This document shows, one piece after another, positions 1-9,181 of a DNA stretch of 64,000 nucleotides. The notes under the pieces are model-generated. The model saw only the letters and a program-made list of their open reading frames with translations, did not search any database and had not been told where the DNA came from. Numbering within the stretch: the stretch's first letter is position 1; each line of letters begins with the position of its first letter. The translations under genes and the position numbers were made by a program. Origin of the DNA: Nonomuraea guangzhouensis (lineage in GTDB: Bacteria; Actinomycetota; Actinomycetes; Streptosporangiales; Streptosporangiaceae); assembly GCF_019396345.1 (NCBI RefSeq), contig NZ_JAHKRM010000007.1, positions 62,001 to 126,000 of the forward strand, written 5' to 3'.

Positions 1-1523
1 AGACGGCCGCCGACTACTACGCGGGCGGCCGGTCGTTCAGCGGCGTGCAGAACGGCCTGGCGATCGGCGGCGACTACATGTCGGCCGCGTCCTTCCTCGG
101 CATCGCCGGCATCATCGCCCTGTCCGGCTACGACGGGTTCCTCTACTCCATCGGCTTCCTGGTGGCGTGGCTGGTCGCGCTGCTGCTGGTCGCCGAGCTG
201 ATGCGTAACTCCGGCAAGTTCACCATGGCCGACGTGCTGGCCTTCCGGATGAGCCCGCGCCCGGTCAGGACCGCCGCGGGCGTGTCCACGATCACGGTCA
301 GCATCTTCTACCTGCTGGCGCAGATGGTGGGCGCGGGCGCCCTGGTGGGCCTGCTGCTCGGCATCACCAGCCCCTCGGGCAAGGCGTGGACGATCGTCGG
401 GGTGGGCGCCCTGATGATCGTGTACGTGGTGTTCGGCGGCATGAAGGGCACCACCTGGGTGCAGATCGTCAAGGCCGTGCTGCTCATGACCGGCGCCGCC
501 CTGATCACGATCCTGGTTCTGGCGCACTACGGCTTCAACCTGTCGTCCCTGCTGGGCGACGCGGCGACGCAGAGCGGCAAGAACGGCAGCTTCCTCATCC
601 CCGGCCTCAAGTACGGCACGGCGGCGCAGGGCCTGGCCGGCAAGATCGACCTGATCAGCCTCGGCCTCGCCCTGGTCCTGGGCACGGCGGGCCTGCCGCA
701 CATCCTGATCCGCTTCTACACGGTCCCGACCGCCAAGGACGCCCGCAAGTCGGTGCTCTGGGGCATCGGCATCATCGGTGTGTTCTACCTGCTCACCCTG
801 GTCCTCGGCTTCGGCGCGGCGGCCCTGGTCGGCAGCAAGGCGATCGCCGCCTCGGACAAGGCGGGCAACACGGCCGCACCGCTGCTGGCCAAGGCCGTCG
901 GCGAGACGTTCCTCGGCTCGGCGGGCGGCACGATCCTGCTGGCGCTGATCGGCGCGGTGGCCTTCGCCACGATCCTGGCCGTGGTGGCCGGGCTCACGCT
1001 GGCCTCCTCCTCCAGCTTCGCGCACGACCTGTACGCGCACGTCTTCCGGCGCGGCAACGCCACCGAGCGCGAAGAGGTGCTGGTGGCCCGGATCTCGGCG
1101 TTCGTCATCGGCGCGGTCGCGATCGGCCTCGGCATCCTGGCCCAGGGGCAGAACGTCGCGTTCCTGGTGGCGCTGGCGTTCGCGGTGGCCGCCTCGGGCA
1201 ACCTGCCGGCGATCCTCTACAGCCTGTTCTGGAAGAGGTTCAACACCGCGGGAGCGGTCAGCGCCATCTATGGTGGCCTGGTCTCCGCGCTCGTGCTGGT
1301 CATCTTCTCGCCGGTGGTGTCCGGGTCGGAGACGGCCCTGATCAAGGATGCCGCCTTCAACTGGTTCCCGCTGAGCAACCCGGGCATCATCTCGATCCCG
1401 CTGGGCTTCCTGTTCGGTTACCTCGGCACGATCATGAGCAAGGAGTACAACGCGGCCAAGTACGCCGAGATCGAGGTCCGCTCCCTCACCGGTGTCGGCG
1501 CCGAGCAGGCGACCAAGCACTGA
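1..1523 (+). CDS. actP: Cation/acetate symporter, SSF family (5' partial)
   Basis: Sodium:solute symporter family permease, most like ActP, which couples uptake of acetate and other short monocarboxylates to cation flow at the plasma membrane. The frame is open from base 3, so the start lies outside the window; about 506 residues are visible and only a short N-terminus is missing. The visible N-terminus (YYAGGRSFSGVQNG, then a GDYMSAASFLG segment) is typical of the ActP branch, and about twelve hydrophobic helices follow. The protein ends in a short charged tail. A bidirectional hairpin follows the stop and separates it from the convergent permease gene. The substrate is inferred from family resemblance only. 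Confidence 0.88.
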   Translation, partial: TAADYYAGGRSFSGVQNGLAIGGDYMSAASFLGIAGIIALSGYDGFLYSIGFLVAWLVALLLVAELMRNSGKFTMADVLAFRMSPRPVRTAAGVSTITVSIFYLLAQMVGAGALVGLLLGITSPSGKAWTIVGVGALMIVYVVFGGMKGTTWVQIVKAVLLMTGAALITILVLAHYGFNLSSLLGDAATQSGKNGSFLIPGLKYGTAAQGLAGKIDLISLGLALVLGTAGLPHILIRFYTVPTAKDARKSVLWGIGIIGVFYLLTLVLGFGAAALVGSKAIAASDKAGNTAAPLLAKAVGETFLGSAGGTILLALIGAVAFATILAVVAGLTLASSSSFAHDLYAHVFRRGNATEREEVLVARISAFVIGAVAIGLGILAQGQNVAFLVALAFAVAASGNLPAILYSLFWKRFNTAGAVSAIYGGLVSALVLVIFSPVVSGSETALIKDAAFNWFPLSNPGIISIPLGFLFGYLGTIMSKEYNAAKYAEIEVRSLTGVGAEQATKH

Positions 1524-1536
1524 CACGCGCAGGTCG

Positions 1537-1564
1537 AAGGGTCCGGCTCAGGCCGGGCCCTTTT
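1537..1564. terminator. Bidirectional hairpin terminator
   Basis: The two arms pair over about 11 bp including one G-T wobble, around a TCAG tetraloop. An A-pair on the left and a T-run on the right let it work in both directions between the convergent symporter and permease genes. It overlaps the last codons of the permease. Confidence 0.75.
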
Positions 1565-3047
1565 GCCTGCCACCCGCGCCGAGCAGGTACAACAGGGCGC
1601 CCACCAGGAGCGAGGCCAGGGCGATGCCGCCCACCAGCCAGAACCACGTGCCGTAGGCGATCCGCGCCCCGAACAGGACGAAGGAGCCGGCGTCGTTGGA
1701 AATCAGCGGCGTCCACGAGCCCGACAGCGTGGCGACCACCCCCACGAGCGAGGCCAGGGCGCCGACGATCGAGGCCACCCAGAAGACCGCGGGCGAGGCC
1801 AGCCGCCGCGCCTCGAACTGGGTCCGGTAGCGGCGCACGATGATGAGCACGTCGATGAAGAGCACCACGATCGACAGGCACCAGATGACGGTGACCGCCG
1901 CCTGCAGCACGTTGTAGACCTCGGTCTGCGCCTCGGCGGGCGCCGCCGCCGCGAAGGGCACCACGACGAACGCCACCACGGTGAACAGCGCGGCCAGCAC
2001 CGTCTGGATCCACACCGCCACGTCCGGCACCTTCTGCGCGTTGACGTGCGAGACGGCCTCGGGCAGCCGCCGGTCGAGTCCCGAGACGAAGATCAGGCGG
2101 GCGAAGGAGTAGTTGTAGACGACGGTGATGATGAAGAACACCGCCGCCAGCAGCAGCGCCACCAGCTTGCCCGCCCAGTCGCCCAGCCCGATGCCGACCG
2201 CGGCGGCCACCGCGGTGATCTGCGCGGACTTGTCCGCCGGGACCGAGACCATCACCCCCCAGGTGGCGGCGAGGTAGGCGACCATCACGGCGAGCGAGCC
2301 CCACAGCAGGTAGCGGGTGACCGCGCGGTCCTGCCGGATCTCCACCCCCATGTTCAGCGGCACCTCGACGCCGAGCAGGGCCAGCACCGCCAGGCCGAAG
2401 AAGCTCCAGTTGGCGAAGTTGATCCCGTGCTCGGCCGAGGGGCTCCAGGCCGCGAAGTCCCACGGGTTCGTCGCCGCCGCGTTCCCCTTCAGCAGGTGGG
2501 CGACTCCGGCTAGAAAGATCAGCAGGATGGCCAGGCCGTACGCGAGGAAGACGACGTTGACCACGTTCTGCGTCAGCCGGAACCGCAGCACGGCCAGCAC
2601 GGCGGCCAGCACCAGGATCGCCACGATCAGCCCGCCCTGGGCCTGCACCGACAGGCCGCCCACGGCGGGGAACACGAAGCCGAGGAACGAGATCGTCAGC
2701 GTGCCCGTGGCCACCATCACCAGCACACCCGGCCACCACGCGCAGAACCCGGCGAAGAACCCCCAGAACGGTCCGAAAGCCTTGCTGGTCCACAGGTAGA
2801 TCGAGCCTTCGCCGGGGAACATGGCGCCGAGCTGCCCGGTCACGATCGCGCACGGGATGAGGAACAGCGCGAACGCGATGATCCACCAGCCGAACGCGGC
2901 CGGACCGGCGCTCTGGATCACCGCGGCGTTCGTGATGAACAGCACGATCGCCACGAAGATGGCGACCATGTCGAACGTGGTGAGCACCTTCGGCAGGATC
3001 CCGCCCGCCACCCGCTCGGACAGCAGGTCGTCGCCGGACGTCGTCAT
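1548..3047 (-). CDS. APC-superfamily amino acid permease
   Basis: A 499-residue integral membrane protein of the amino acid-polyamine-organocation superfamily, expected to move amino acids or related amines across the plasma membrane. A short cytoplasmic N-terminus leads into helix 1 (around residues 20-45), and roughly twelve hydrophobic helices follow, ending in a short basic tail. The length matches the family. The ATG at 3045-3047 is preceded by a GAGGGGG ribosome binding site. It stands alone, convergent with the symporter gene. The substrate cannot be read from the sequence. Confidence 0.87.
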   Translation of the reverse strand: MTTSGDDLLSERVAGGILPKVLTTFDMVAIFVAIVLFITNAAVIQSAGPAAFGWWIIAFALFLIPCAIVTGQLGAMFPGEGSIYLWTSKAFGPFWGFFAGFCAWWPGVLVMVATGTLTISFLGFVFPAVGGLSVQAQGGLIVAILVLAAVLAVLRFRLTQNVVNVVFLAYGLAILLIFLAGVAHLLKGNAAATNPWDFAAWSPSAEHGINFANWSFFGLAVLALLGVEVPLNMGVEIRQDRAVTRYLLWGSLAVMVAYLAATWGVMVSVPADKSAQITAVAAAVGIGLGDWAGKLVALLLAAVFFIITVVYNYSFARLIFVSGLDRRLPEAVSHVNAQKVPDVAVWIQTVLAALFTVVAFVVVPFAAAAPAEAQTEVYNVLQAAVTVIWCLSIVVLFIDVLIIVRRYRTQFEARRLASPAVFWVASIVGALASLVGVVATLSGSWTPLISNDAGSFVLFGARIAYGTWFWLVGGIALASLLVGALLYLLGAGGRQKGPA

Positions 3048-3152
3048 GAGCGCCCCCTCAGCAGCGTCTACCTGCCAAGATCCGCCGCGCCCCGATCGGC
3101 GTCAAGCAGCCACGTGGGCTCCGCGCGGAGTGTTTCCTTCGCGCTTGGAGTG

Positions 3153-4082
3153 TCAGGGGCGAGAGGCTTCGTCCAGGAGGTGCAGTTCGTCGGCGGTCAG
3201 GGTGAGGGCGGCCGCCGTGAGGAGCGGCTGGAGCTGCTTGACGTCACGGGCGCTGGCGATCGGCGCGGTGATCGTGGGCTGGGCGGCGAGCCAGGCCAGC
3301 GCCACCGCCGCCGGTTCGACGCCCCGCTCGGCGGCCACCTTGGTGAGGGCGTCGATCGCCCGCGGCCCGTGCTCCGTCTCCAGGTAGGAGGCCGCCTGTC
3401 CCGCCCGCGGGCTGTCGATCGTGGTCCCTGGCGTGTACTTGCCGGTCAGGAAGCCGCGGGCCAGCGAGAAGTACGGTGTGCTGGACAGCCCTTCCCTGAC
3501 CACCACGTCCCGCAGCTCACCCTCATAACCGCGCTCGACCAGGTTGTACGGCTGCTGGAGCGCGACGTACCTGGGCAGGCCCCCGTCGCCGGCCACCCGC
3601 AACGCCTCCGCCAGCCGGTCGGAGGCGTAGTTGGACGCGCCGATGTGGCGGATCTTGCCCTCCTCGATCAGCGCCCCGAACGTGGCCAGCGTGTCCGCGA
3701 GCGGGGTGTCGCGGTCGTCGACGTGCGCCCAGTAGAGGTCGATCCGGTCGGTACGCAGCCGGCGCAGAGAGTTCTCGACGGCGGTGCGGATGGTCGCGGG
3801 CGCCAGGCCCTCCAGACCCTTCAGCATGCCGACCTTGGTGGCCAGCACGATCGAGTCGCGGCTGCCGCGCTCCGCCAGCCAGTCACCGATGATCATCTCG
3901 GAGGTGGACTCGCCCGTGGCCCAGTAGGGATAGACGTCGGCCGTGTCGATGAAGTTGCCACCGCCCTCGACGTACGCGTCGAGCACCGCGAAGGACGCCG
4001 CCTTGTCGGCGGTCCAGCCGAAGACGTTGGTGCCCAGACATATCGGGAACACGGTCAGATCCGTGGTGGCGATCGATCTCAT
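3153..4082 (-). CDS. Aldo/keto reductase
   Basis: A 309-residue NADPH-dependent oxidoreductase of the aldo/keto reductase superfamily. The (beta/alpha)8-barrel markers are present in order: an N-terminal LGTNVFGW strand, FIDTADVYPYW carrying the catalytic Asp and Tyr, VLATKVG with the catalytic Lys, and YWAHVDD with the His. The ATG at 4080-4082 was chosen because a longer upstream frame would run into the divergent esterase gene and codes for nothing family-like. It is divergent from the esterase with only 37 bp between starts, so the promoters must overlap. Substrate unknown. Confidence 0.87.
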   Translation of the reverse strand: MRSIATTDLTVFPICLGTNVFGWTADKAASFAVLDAYVEGGGNFIDTADVYPYWATGESTSEMIIGDWLAERGSRDSIVLATKVGMLKGLEGLAPATIRTAVENSLRRLRTDRIDLYWAHVDDRDTPLADTLATFGALIEEGKIRHIGASNYASDRLAEALRVAGDGGLPRYVALQQPYNLVERGYEGELRDVVVREGLSSTPYFSLARGFLTGKYTPGTTIDSPRAGQAASYLETEHGPRAIDALTKVAAERGVEPAAVALAWLAAQPTITAPIASARDVKQLQPLLTAAALTLTADELHLLDEASRP

Positions 4083-4119
4083 CTTCGCTATTATCCGCGC
4101 ACCGGAAAAGGAGACTGCG

Positions 4120-5064
4120 GTGGCATCCCGATTACGCGGCTGCCTGATCGGCATGGTCGTCGCCGGCGGCCTTTTCGCCTTGGCCACGACGGCCGTGCTC
4201 CTGCTCCATCGTGAGGACGAGCCCGCCACCCAGCCGCTTTCGGCCGAGGTGGTCGCGGAGAAGCGGCTCGACGAGCGCAGGATGGAGCTGACGATCAGGT
4301 CGCGGGCGCTGGCCGGCACCACGAAGGTCCGCCTGCTGCTCCCCGCGGACTGGGAGTCGCGCCGTGACTGGCCGGTGCTCTGGCTGCTGCACGGCGGCCT
4401 CGACGACTACGCCTCGTGGACCGCCAAGACCGACGTCGACGCGCTCACCCGGGACTCTGGGCTGATGGTGGTGATGCCCGACGGCGGCAGGTGCGGCAGC
4501 TACTCCGACTGGTGGAACGGAGGCGACGGTGGCCCGCCGCGCTGGGAGACGTACCACCTCAAAGAGCTGCTGCCGCTGCTCGAATCCCGCTACCGCGCCG
4601 GGCGGGAGCGGGCCGTCGCGGGCTATTCGATGGGCGGTCAGGGCGCGATGCTGTACGCCGCCAAGGGCTACTTCAAGGCCGCGGCCTCCTTCAGCGGAGC
4701 CGTGCACATCCTCGAACCCGGCGTGCCGCAGGCCGTGATGGCGGGCACCACGATCGGCTGCTTCGGCACCGACTGGAAGCGCGTCTGGGGGGATCCGGCC
4801 GAGCAGCGCGCCGTGTGGCGCGCCCACAACCCCTACGACCAGGCCGGGAAGCTCAAGGGGGTCGACCTCTACGTGGCCGCGGGTGCCGGCGACCTGGTCG
4901 AGGACCTCGCCAACCGGGCCGCGCGAGCGTTCGCGGGGCGGCTTGAGAGACTGGGGATTCCCGTACGCACGCACTTCTACCGAGGTGGGCACGACCACGC
5001 CTCCTGGCAGCGGGAGCTGCATCGGGCCTACCCCATGCTCACCCGGGCCATCGGCGCTCCATGA
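4120..5064 (+). CDS. Membrane-anchored alpha/beta-hydrolase (esterase D / antigen 85-like)
   Basis: A 314-residue protein with one N-terminal hydrophobic helix (about residues 8-30) and an extracellular alpha/beta-hydrolase domain of the esterase family that also contains the mycolyltransferase antigen 85 proteins. VLWLLHGG marks the oxyanion strand, GYSMGGQGAM carries the nucleophile serine, and the C-terminal GGHDHASW carries the catalytic histidine. The GTG at 4120 follows a GGAG site; a TATTAT -10 element lies at 4089-4094. A mycolyl substrate is unlikely outside mycolate-making genera, so a secreted carboxylesterase is the more cautious reading. Confidence 0.82.
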   Translation: MASRLRGCLIGMVVAGGLFALATTAVLLLHREDEPATQPLSAEVVAEKRLDERRMELTIRSRALAGTTKVRLLLPADWESRRDWPVLWLLHGGLDDYASWTAKTDVDALTRDSGLMVVMPDGGRCGSYSDWWNGGDGGPPRWETYHLKELLPLLESRYRAGRERAVAGYSMGGQGAMLYAAKGYFKAAASFSGAVHILEPGVPQAVMAGTTIGCFGTDWKRVWGDPAEQRAVWRAHNPYDQAGKLKGVDLYVAAGAGDLVEDLANRAARAFAGRLERLGIPVRTHFYRGGHDHASWQRELHRAYPMLTRAIGAP

Positions 5065-5122
5065 GGCCCGCGCGTACGAGGCTCTCGCCTTCACGGCATT
5101 ACCGGGGGGTTATAGGTGCCGC

Positions 5123-5128
5123 TAGGGT
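5123..5128 (+). promoter_or_regulatory. Candidate -10 element of a leaderless tetR transcript
   Basis: TAGGGT lies 6 nt before the GTG start of the TetR gene and no Shine-Dalgarno sequence is visible, which suggests the transcript begins at or next to the start codon. No convincing -35 was seen. Confidence 0.35.
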
Positions 5129-5134
5129 GCGGCT

Positions 5135-5680
5135 GTGGAGGTCGGCGACGCGCGGACGCGCATCCTGGACGCGGCGGAGGAACTCTTCGCCGGTGGCGGC
5201 TACGAAGCCACGCCGACCGCGCTCATCGCCAGGCTGGCCGCGGTGCCCAAAGGGCTCATCTTCCACTACTTCCCACGCAAGATCGACGTCCTGGTCGCGC
5301 TGATCGACGAGCGCACCCTGGTCGAAGAGGGGCACGAGGTCGACGCCGTGCCCGGCGACCCGGCGGGCACGCTGTCGCGGCTGGCCCGCAGGCTGCCGCT
5401 GCATGCCTCACCGGCGATGCGGCGCATCCTGTTCCGTGAGGCCGACACGCACGGCTCGGTCAAGGAGCGGCTCGGCCGCCTCAACGGCGAGTTGATCAGA
5501 CGGGCCAGGTTCGCGCTCGAGTTGGCGCTGCCGGGCGCGCGGGGCGGGGCGGCCCGGCTGGAGGTGGCGGCGGCCACGTTCGCGGCCGTACTGCTCTACC
5601 AGGAGAACCTCTGCCAGCTAACCGGCCACCAGATCGACCCCGACGCGGTCGCGGAACTCATCGCCCACTCGCTCATCTGA
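5135..5680 (+). CDS. TetR-family transcriptional regulator
   Basis: A 181-residue one-component repressor. Residues 5-50 form the TetR helix-turn-helix (TRILDAAEELFAGGGYEAT, then a recognition helix ending KGLIFHYFPRKIDV); the rest is the variable helical ligand-binding domain. The GTG at 5135 is the first in-frame start and leaves only 4 residues before the conserved helix. The 3' end overlaps the convergent acyltransferase gene by 63 bp, so the two transcripts are antisense to each other there. The target and ligand are not evident. Confidence 0.88.
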   Translation: MEVGDARTRILDAAEELFAGGGYEATPTALIARLAAVPKGLIFHYFPRKIDVLVALIDERTLVEEGHEVDAVPGDPAGTLSRLARRLPLHASPAMRRILFREADTHGSVKERLGRLNGELIRRARFALELALPGARGGAARLEVAAATFAAVLLYQENLCQLTGHQIDPDAVAELIAHSLI

Positions 5681-7195
5681 CAGCTCGTCGAGGGCCGACT
5701 TCAGGTGGGAGAGCAGCCCCCAGACGTCGTCCATCCGCTCAGGGCAGGCCACCACGCCGAAGTCGAGCATGCCGTCGTAGGAGAAGCAGGTGATGTTCAC
5801 GCCGCCGCTCAGGTCGGTCAGCACCGACAGCGGATAGTACGACAGGATCCGTCCCCCGCACAGATACAGCGGGAACTGCGGCCCGGGCACGTTGCTGATG
5901 ATCAGGTTGATCGGCGGGAACGTCACCGACGCCAGCCGGAAGATCGCCGGGGTCGCCAGGCTGGTGATGGGCGCGGGCAGCAGCGAGCAGAGCTCGTTCA
6001 GCCAGGCGGGCGGCGCCAGCGCGAAGCGCCGCTTGGCCGCGCTCATCGTGGCGCCGACGGTCCGCAGCCGTCGCACCGGATCGGCGATGTGCGTGGGCAT
6101 CGGGGTGACCATGGCGGAGATCTGGTTGCCCACCACCTCCCCGGCGCCTGCCGTACGGACCGCGACGGGGACCGCGACGATCAGCGGCTCGTCGGGCAGC
6201 GCGTCACGCTCCTCCAGCCACGACCGCAGCGCCGACGTGCACAGCGCCATGACGATGTCGTTGACGCTCATCCCGTTGGCCTTGGCCACGTTCTTGACGT
6301 CCTTGAGCGAGACCGAACCGAACGACAGATGCCGGCGTCCGCTGATCGGCCCGTTGAACGGCGTGCGCGGGGCGGCGAGATCGGGGAGTTCGGGGCGGCG
6401 TTTTCCGTCGCGGGCGACGAACCTGGCCGCCTTGGCGATCAGCCGCGAGCCGGGGATGGTGGCGGCCAGGGGGATCGCGTCGAGGTCGCCGGCTGCCTTG
6501 ACGGCTGAGCGGAGGGCGCGGATGGGGTGGGTCGCGGTCTGGACGGCGGCGCCTGACAGCATGCTTATCAGGGTGGGGGTCTGGTCTTCCGTGGTTTGGC
6601 GAGTCGCGTCCGGTGCCTTGTCCACGACCTTGCCTGTCAGGTCCGTTCGGTCCTTTCGCCCTCGCTCCTTCTTGATTGGCGTCTGACCCGGCTTGCAGGT
6701 GAGCGGGAGTGCGTGGCGGGCGTTGGGGGAGAGGTCAAGCAGTGTGGCGAGCGTTTCCGCGCCTGAGACGCCGTCGATGGCCGCGTGATGCACCTTGGTG
6801 TAGACACCGACCAGACCGTCGGCCAACCCGTTGATCAGGTGCATCTCCCACAGCGGATGAGCCCGGTCGAGCCGGCGGGCGTGGATGGCGGCCACCGCCT
6901 CGGCCAACTGCCGCTCACCGCCGGGCGCGGGCAGCGTCATCTCGAACAGGTGGTTGCCGATCTCGAAATCGGGGTCGGGCACCCAGTAAGGCCGGTCGAG
7001 CCCGAGCGGCACCTCCGCCAGTCGCAGGCTGAGCGCGGGCGACAGGTGCAGCCGCTCCAGCAGCAGGGCCGCGAGGTTGTCGCGGGTCACGTGGCCGTCG
7101 GCCGGATCAAGAATCGCCAGGCCCGCCACGTGAGCTGCGGTGGTCGCGGACTCGACATTGAGGAACTGGGCGTCGAGGGCGGTGAGCTGGCGCAT
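5618..7195 (-). CDS. WS/DGAT-type O-acyltransferase (wax ester synthase/diacylglycerol acyltransferase)
   Basis: A 525-residue bifunctional wax ester synthase/acyl-CoA:diacylglycerol acyltransferase, the enzyme class that makes triacylglycerol or wax ester reserves in actinomycetes at the membrane-cytosol face. The N-terminus (LTALDAQFLNVE) is typical, the active-site HHxxxDG motif is present as HHAAIDG near residues 136-142, and the C-terminal domain carries the NLIISNVPGP motif. A hydrophilic stretch rich in Lys, Arg and Thr (about residues 165-205) lies between the halves. The 3' end overlaps tetR. Confidence 0.93.
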   Translation of the reverse strand: MRQLTALDAQFLNVESATTAAHVAGLAILDPADGHVTRDNLAALLLERLHLSPALSLRLAEVPLGLDRPYWVPDPDFEIGNHLFEMTLPAPGGERQLAEAVAAIHARRLDRAHPLWEMHLINGLADGLVGVYTKVHHAAIDGVSGAETLATLLDLSPNARHALPLTCKPGQTPIKKERGRKDRTDLTGKVVDKAPDATRQTTEDQTPTLISMLSGAAVQTATHPIRALRSAVKAAGDLDAIPLAATIPGSRLIAKAARFVARDGKRRPELPDLAAPRTPFNGPISGRRHLSFGSVSLKDVKNVAKANGMSVNDIVMALCTSALRSWLEERDALPDEPLIVAVPVAVRTAGAGEVVGNQISAMVTPMPTHIADPVRRLRTVGATMSAAKRRFALAPPAWLNELCSLLPAPITSLATPAIFRLASVTFPPINLIISNVPGPQFPLYLCGGRILSYYPLSVLTDLSGGVNITCFSYDGMLDFGVVACPERMDDVWGLLSHLKSALDELSDERVGDEFRDRVGVDLVAG

Positions 7196-7337
7196 CTGCT
7201 CTCCCTTTCTCGGAATGTGGCTACCATCACACGCGAGGATTGCCGCGACGTTTCCGCGAGAGTCTTTCAGATGAATTCGGGTAGGCCGTACGACCCTTTA
7301 GTCAATGCCCAGCTCACACCGGATCGGTGACAATTCT

Positions 7338-8384
7338 CTATCCGTGGACAACGGAAATAGGGTGTCGTACGACGGCCCCGAAGTGATATCCGAACGGGTG
7401 GTGCGGCGTGGTCAAAGGCTGCGTCACGCCCGTCTCGTCGGTCGCCCGAGCCATCAGCTCGTACGCCCCCGCCGGCTTGGGCGCCCATTCGATGTGCCAT
7501 GGCAACCAGGCGCTGACCAGGTGCCGGCCGTGGTGTTCGGCCTGATGCCAGCTCCGCCCGCCGTCGATGCTGACCTCGACCCGGACGATCCGCCCCTGTC
7601 CCGACCACGACCTGCCGTGCAGGATGTACGGCCGGCCAGCCATGAGCCGCGCATTCCACGCGAGCTCGAAAGCGCTCTTCACCGGCTGGGTCGTCACGTC
7701 GCGGTAAAACACGGTGTTCCACGGCGAAGTGAGCTCGCGGGTCGCCACTTCGATGTCACCCAGCCATTTGATGGACGCTATTCCCACCCATCCCGGCACC
7801 ACCAGGCGTACCGGAAATCCATGATCGGGCGGGAGCGGCTGGCCGTTCATCTCGTAGGCGACCAGCACGTCGTCCATGGCCTTGCCGACCGGGAGCGGCC
7901 TGCGTACATGCCCGTGGTCCTCGAACGGCGCGTCGAGGCCGCTCGGCAGCAGATCCACGGCATCCCGCCGCAGGCCCGCGTGCTGGAGCAGGTACCTGAG
8001 CGGCACCCCGCGCCACCGCGCCACCCCGATCCCGCCCAGCCCCCACTGCGTGCCCGGGGCCGGATTGTGCTGCTGCGTCCCGTACAGCCGACGCCCGTTT
8101 CCGGCGCACTCGATCGCGGCGTCGATGGTCCGTGACGGCATGGCCCGAAGCTGGTCGTAGGTGTACTCGCCAGGACATCGCAGCCCGGGACCGTGGAGCC
8201 GGAGCCGCCAGGTCGTGGGGTCGATGTTGGGGGTGTACGTATGGTTCCGCACGAAAAATCGGTCTATTGGGGTGTGGTATCCCTGCCCGGCCATGGCTTC
8301 CCACCGCATCTCGGCGCTGCCGTCGTGGACCCTGAACAGGTGGGCGGGCAACGGTTTGACGATCGTCGCGAGAGCTTGCTCCAT
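7338..8384 (-). CDS. Sulfite oxidase-like molybdopterin oxidoreductase
   Basis: A 348-residue protein of the sulfite oxidase family. The N-terminal Moco-binding domain contains FFVRNH (about residues 43-48) and the ECAGNGR segment, whose Cys93 is the expected molybdenum ligand; GWVGIASIKWL is also typical. The C-terminal part (about residues 230-345) is the Ig-like dimerisation domain with VEVSIDGGRSWHQAE. No twin-arginine signal and no heme or membrane domain is visible, so it is probably cytoplasmic and its electron acceptor is unknown. It precedes the WS/DGAT gene on the same strand by 142 bp. Oxidation of sulfite is inferred, not proven. Confidence 0.87.
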   Translation of the reverse strand: MEQALATIVKPLPAHLFRVHDGSAEMRWEAMAGQGYHTPIDRFFVRNHTYTPNIDPTTWRLRLHGPGLRCPGEYTYDQLRAMPSRTIDAAIECAGNGRRLYGTQQHNPAPGTQWGLGGIGVARWRGVPLRYLLQHAGLRRDAVDLLPSGLDAPFEDHGHVRRPLPVGKAMDDVLVAYEMNGQPLPPDHGFPVRLVVPGWVGIASIKWLGDIEVATRELTSPWNTVFYRDVTTQPVKSAFELAWNARLMAGRPYILHGRSWSGQGRIVRVEVSIDGGRSWHQAEHHGRHLVSAWLPWHIEWAPKPAGAYELMARATDETGVTQPLTTPHHPFGYHFGAVVRHPISVVHG

Positions 8385-8477
8385 GGGGCGTCACCTCCAT
8401 AGTCCGTATTTCCTACTGGGAAACCATTTAATCGCGACTCGGGGGTTCTCTCCAGCTGGTCCGCATGAGAACATGCC

Positions 8478-9060
8478 CGCGATTTGAGCGGGCGGCACAT
8501 GGCGACGAGGCCATGAAGGCATGCCAGCGAGGCCTCCTGAGGCGACCGGCAGCCGGTTGGCGACGGGGCTACAGGGGCATGCTGGCGAGGCCGCAGGAGG
8601 TGACCGGCTGACTGGCGACTCCTGAACGGCGACTTCTGAGCGGTCGATGGGAGCGGCTTCTGAGCGGTGGGGATGGCGGCCCATGGTGGCGGGCCATGGA
8701 CGCATGCCAGTGCAAGTGGTGACCGGCAGCTGGCTGGCGAGGGGCTATGGAGGCGTGCTGGTGAGGCCGTGAGAGGTGACCGTTCGGTGGGCGGCTCCTG
8801 GACGGTGGGGATGGCGGCCCATGGTGGCGGGGCCATGGACGCATGCGAGTGAGGCCGCAAGTGGGCCGCTGGCTGGCGAGGGGCTATGGAGGCGTGCTGG
8901 CGAGGCCGTGAGCGGCGACTCTTCGGTGGGAGCGGCTTCTGGGGGGTTGGGGGTGGCGGTACATGGTGGCGGGGTTATGGAGGTGTGCTGGTGGGGCCGT
9001 GAGAGGTGGCCGTTCGGTGGGCGGGTTCCTGAACGGTCGGTTGGAGGGGACGGCGGATGG
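8478..9060. repeat. Diverged tandem repeats in a gene-free stretch
   Basis: The 797 bp between the molybdoenzyme start and the ABM protein hold no convincing gene. They contain three to four degraded copies of a unit built from a GGCGAGGGGCTATGGAGGCG block, a GAGGTGACCGTTCGGTGGG block and a GGGGATGGCGGCCCATGGTG block. Block starts lie near 8559, 8736, 8875 and 8968 (first block) and 8666, 8804 and 8945 (third block), so the spacing is about 139 bp with insertions and losses. Open frames cross it on both strands, as expected from GC-rich repeats, but none looks like protein. Confidence 0.7.
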
Positions 9061-9181
9061 TGTTTGGTCGCCATGGTCAAGGAGCGACAGCAAGTTTTGG
9101 ACATGGCATGGGGCCCTGACATCTCGACCTTCACGGGCCGGCTCCTAGCGTGGTTGTGAGGTACACAGCGAGGGGGCCGCG

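Noticed and set aside
386..1843. Second long frame overlapping the symporter
   Set aside because: Arg/Gly/Pro-rich shadow frame of the symporter with no family similarity; it also crosses the terminator.
8264..9159. Long open frames on both strands across the 8.5-9.1 kb repeats
   Set aside because: The translations are Pro/His/Arg- or Trp/Gly-rich repeat artefacts with no domain, no ribosome binding sites in the right places and competing frames on both strands.
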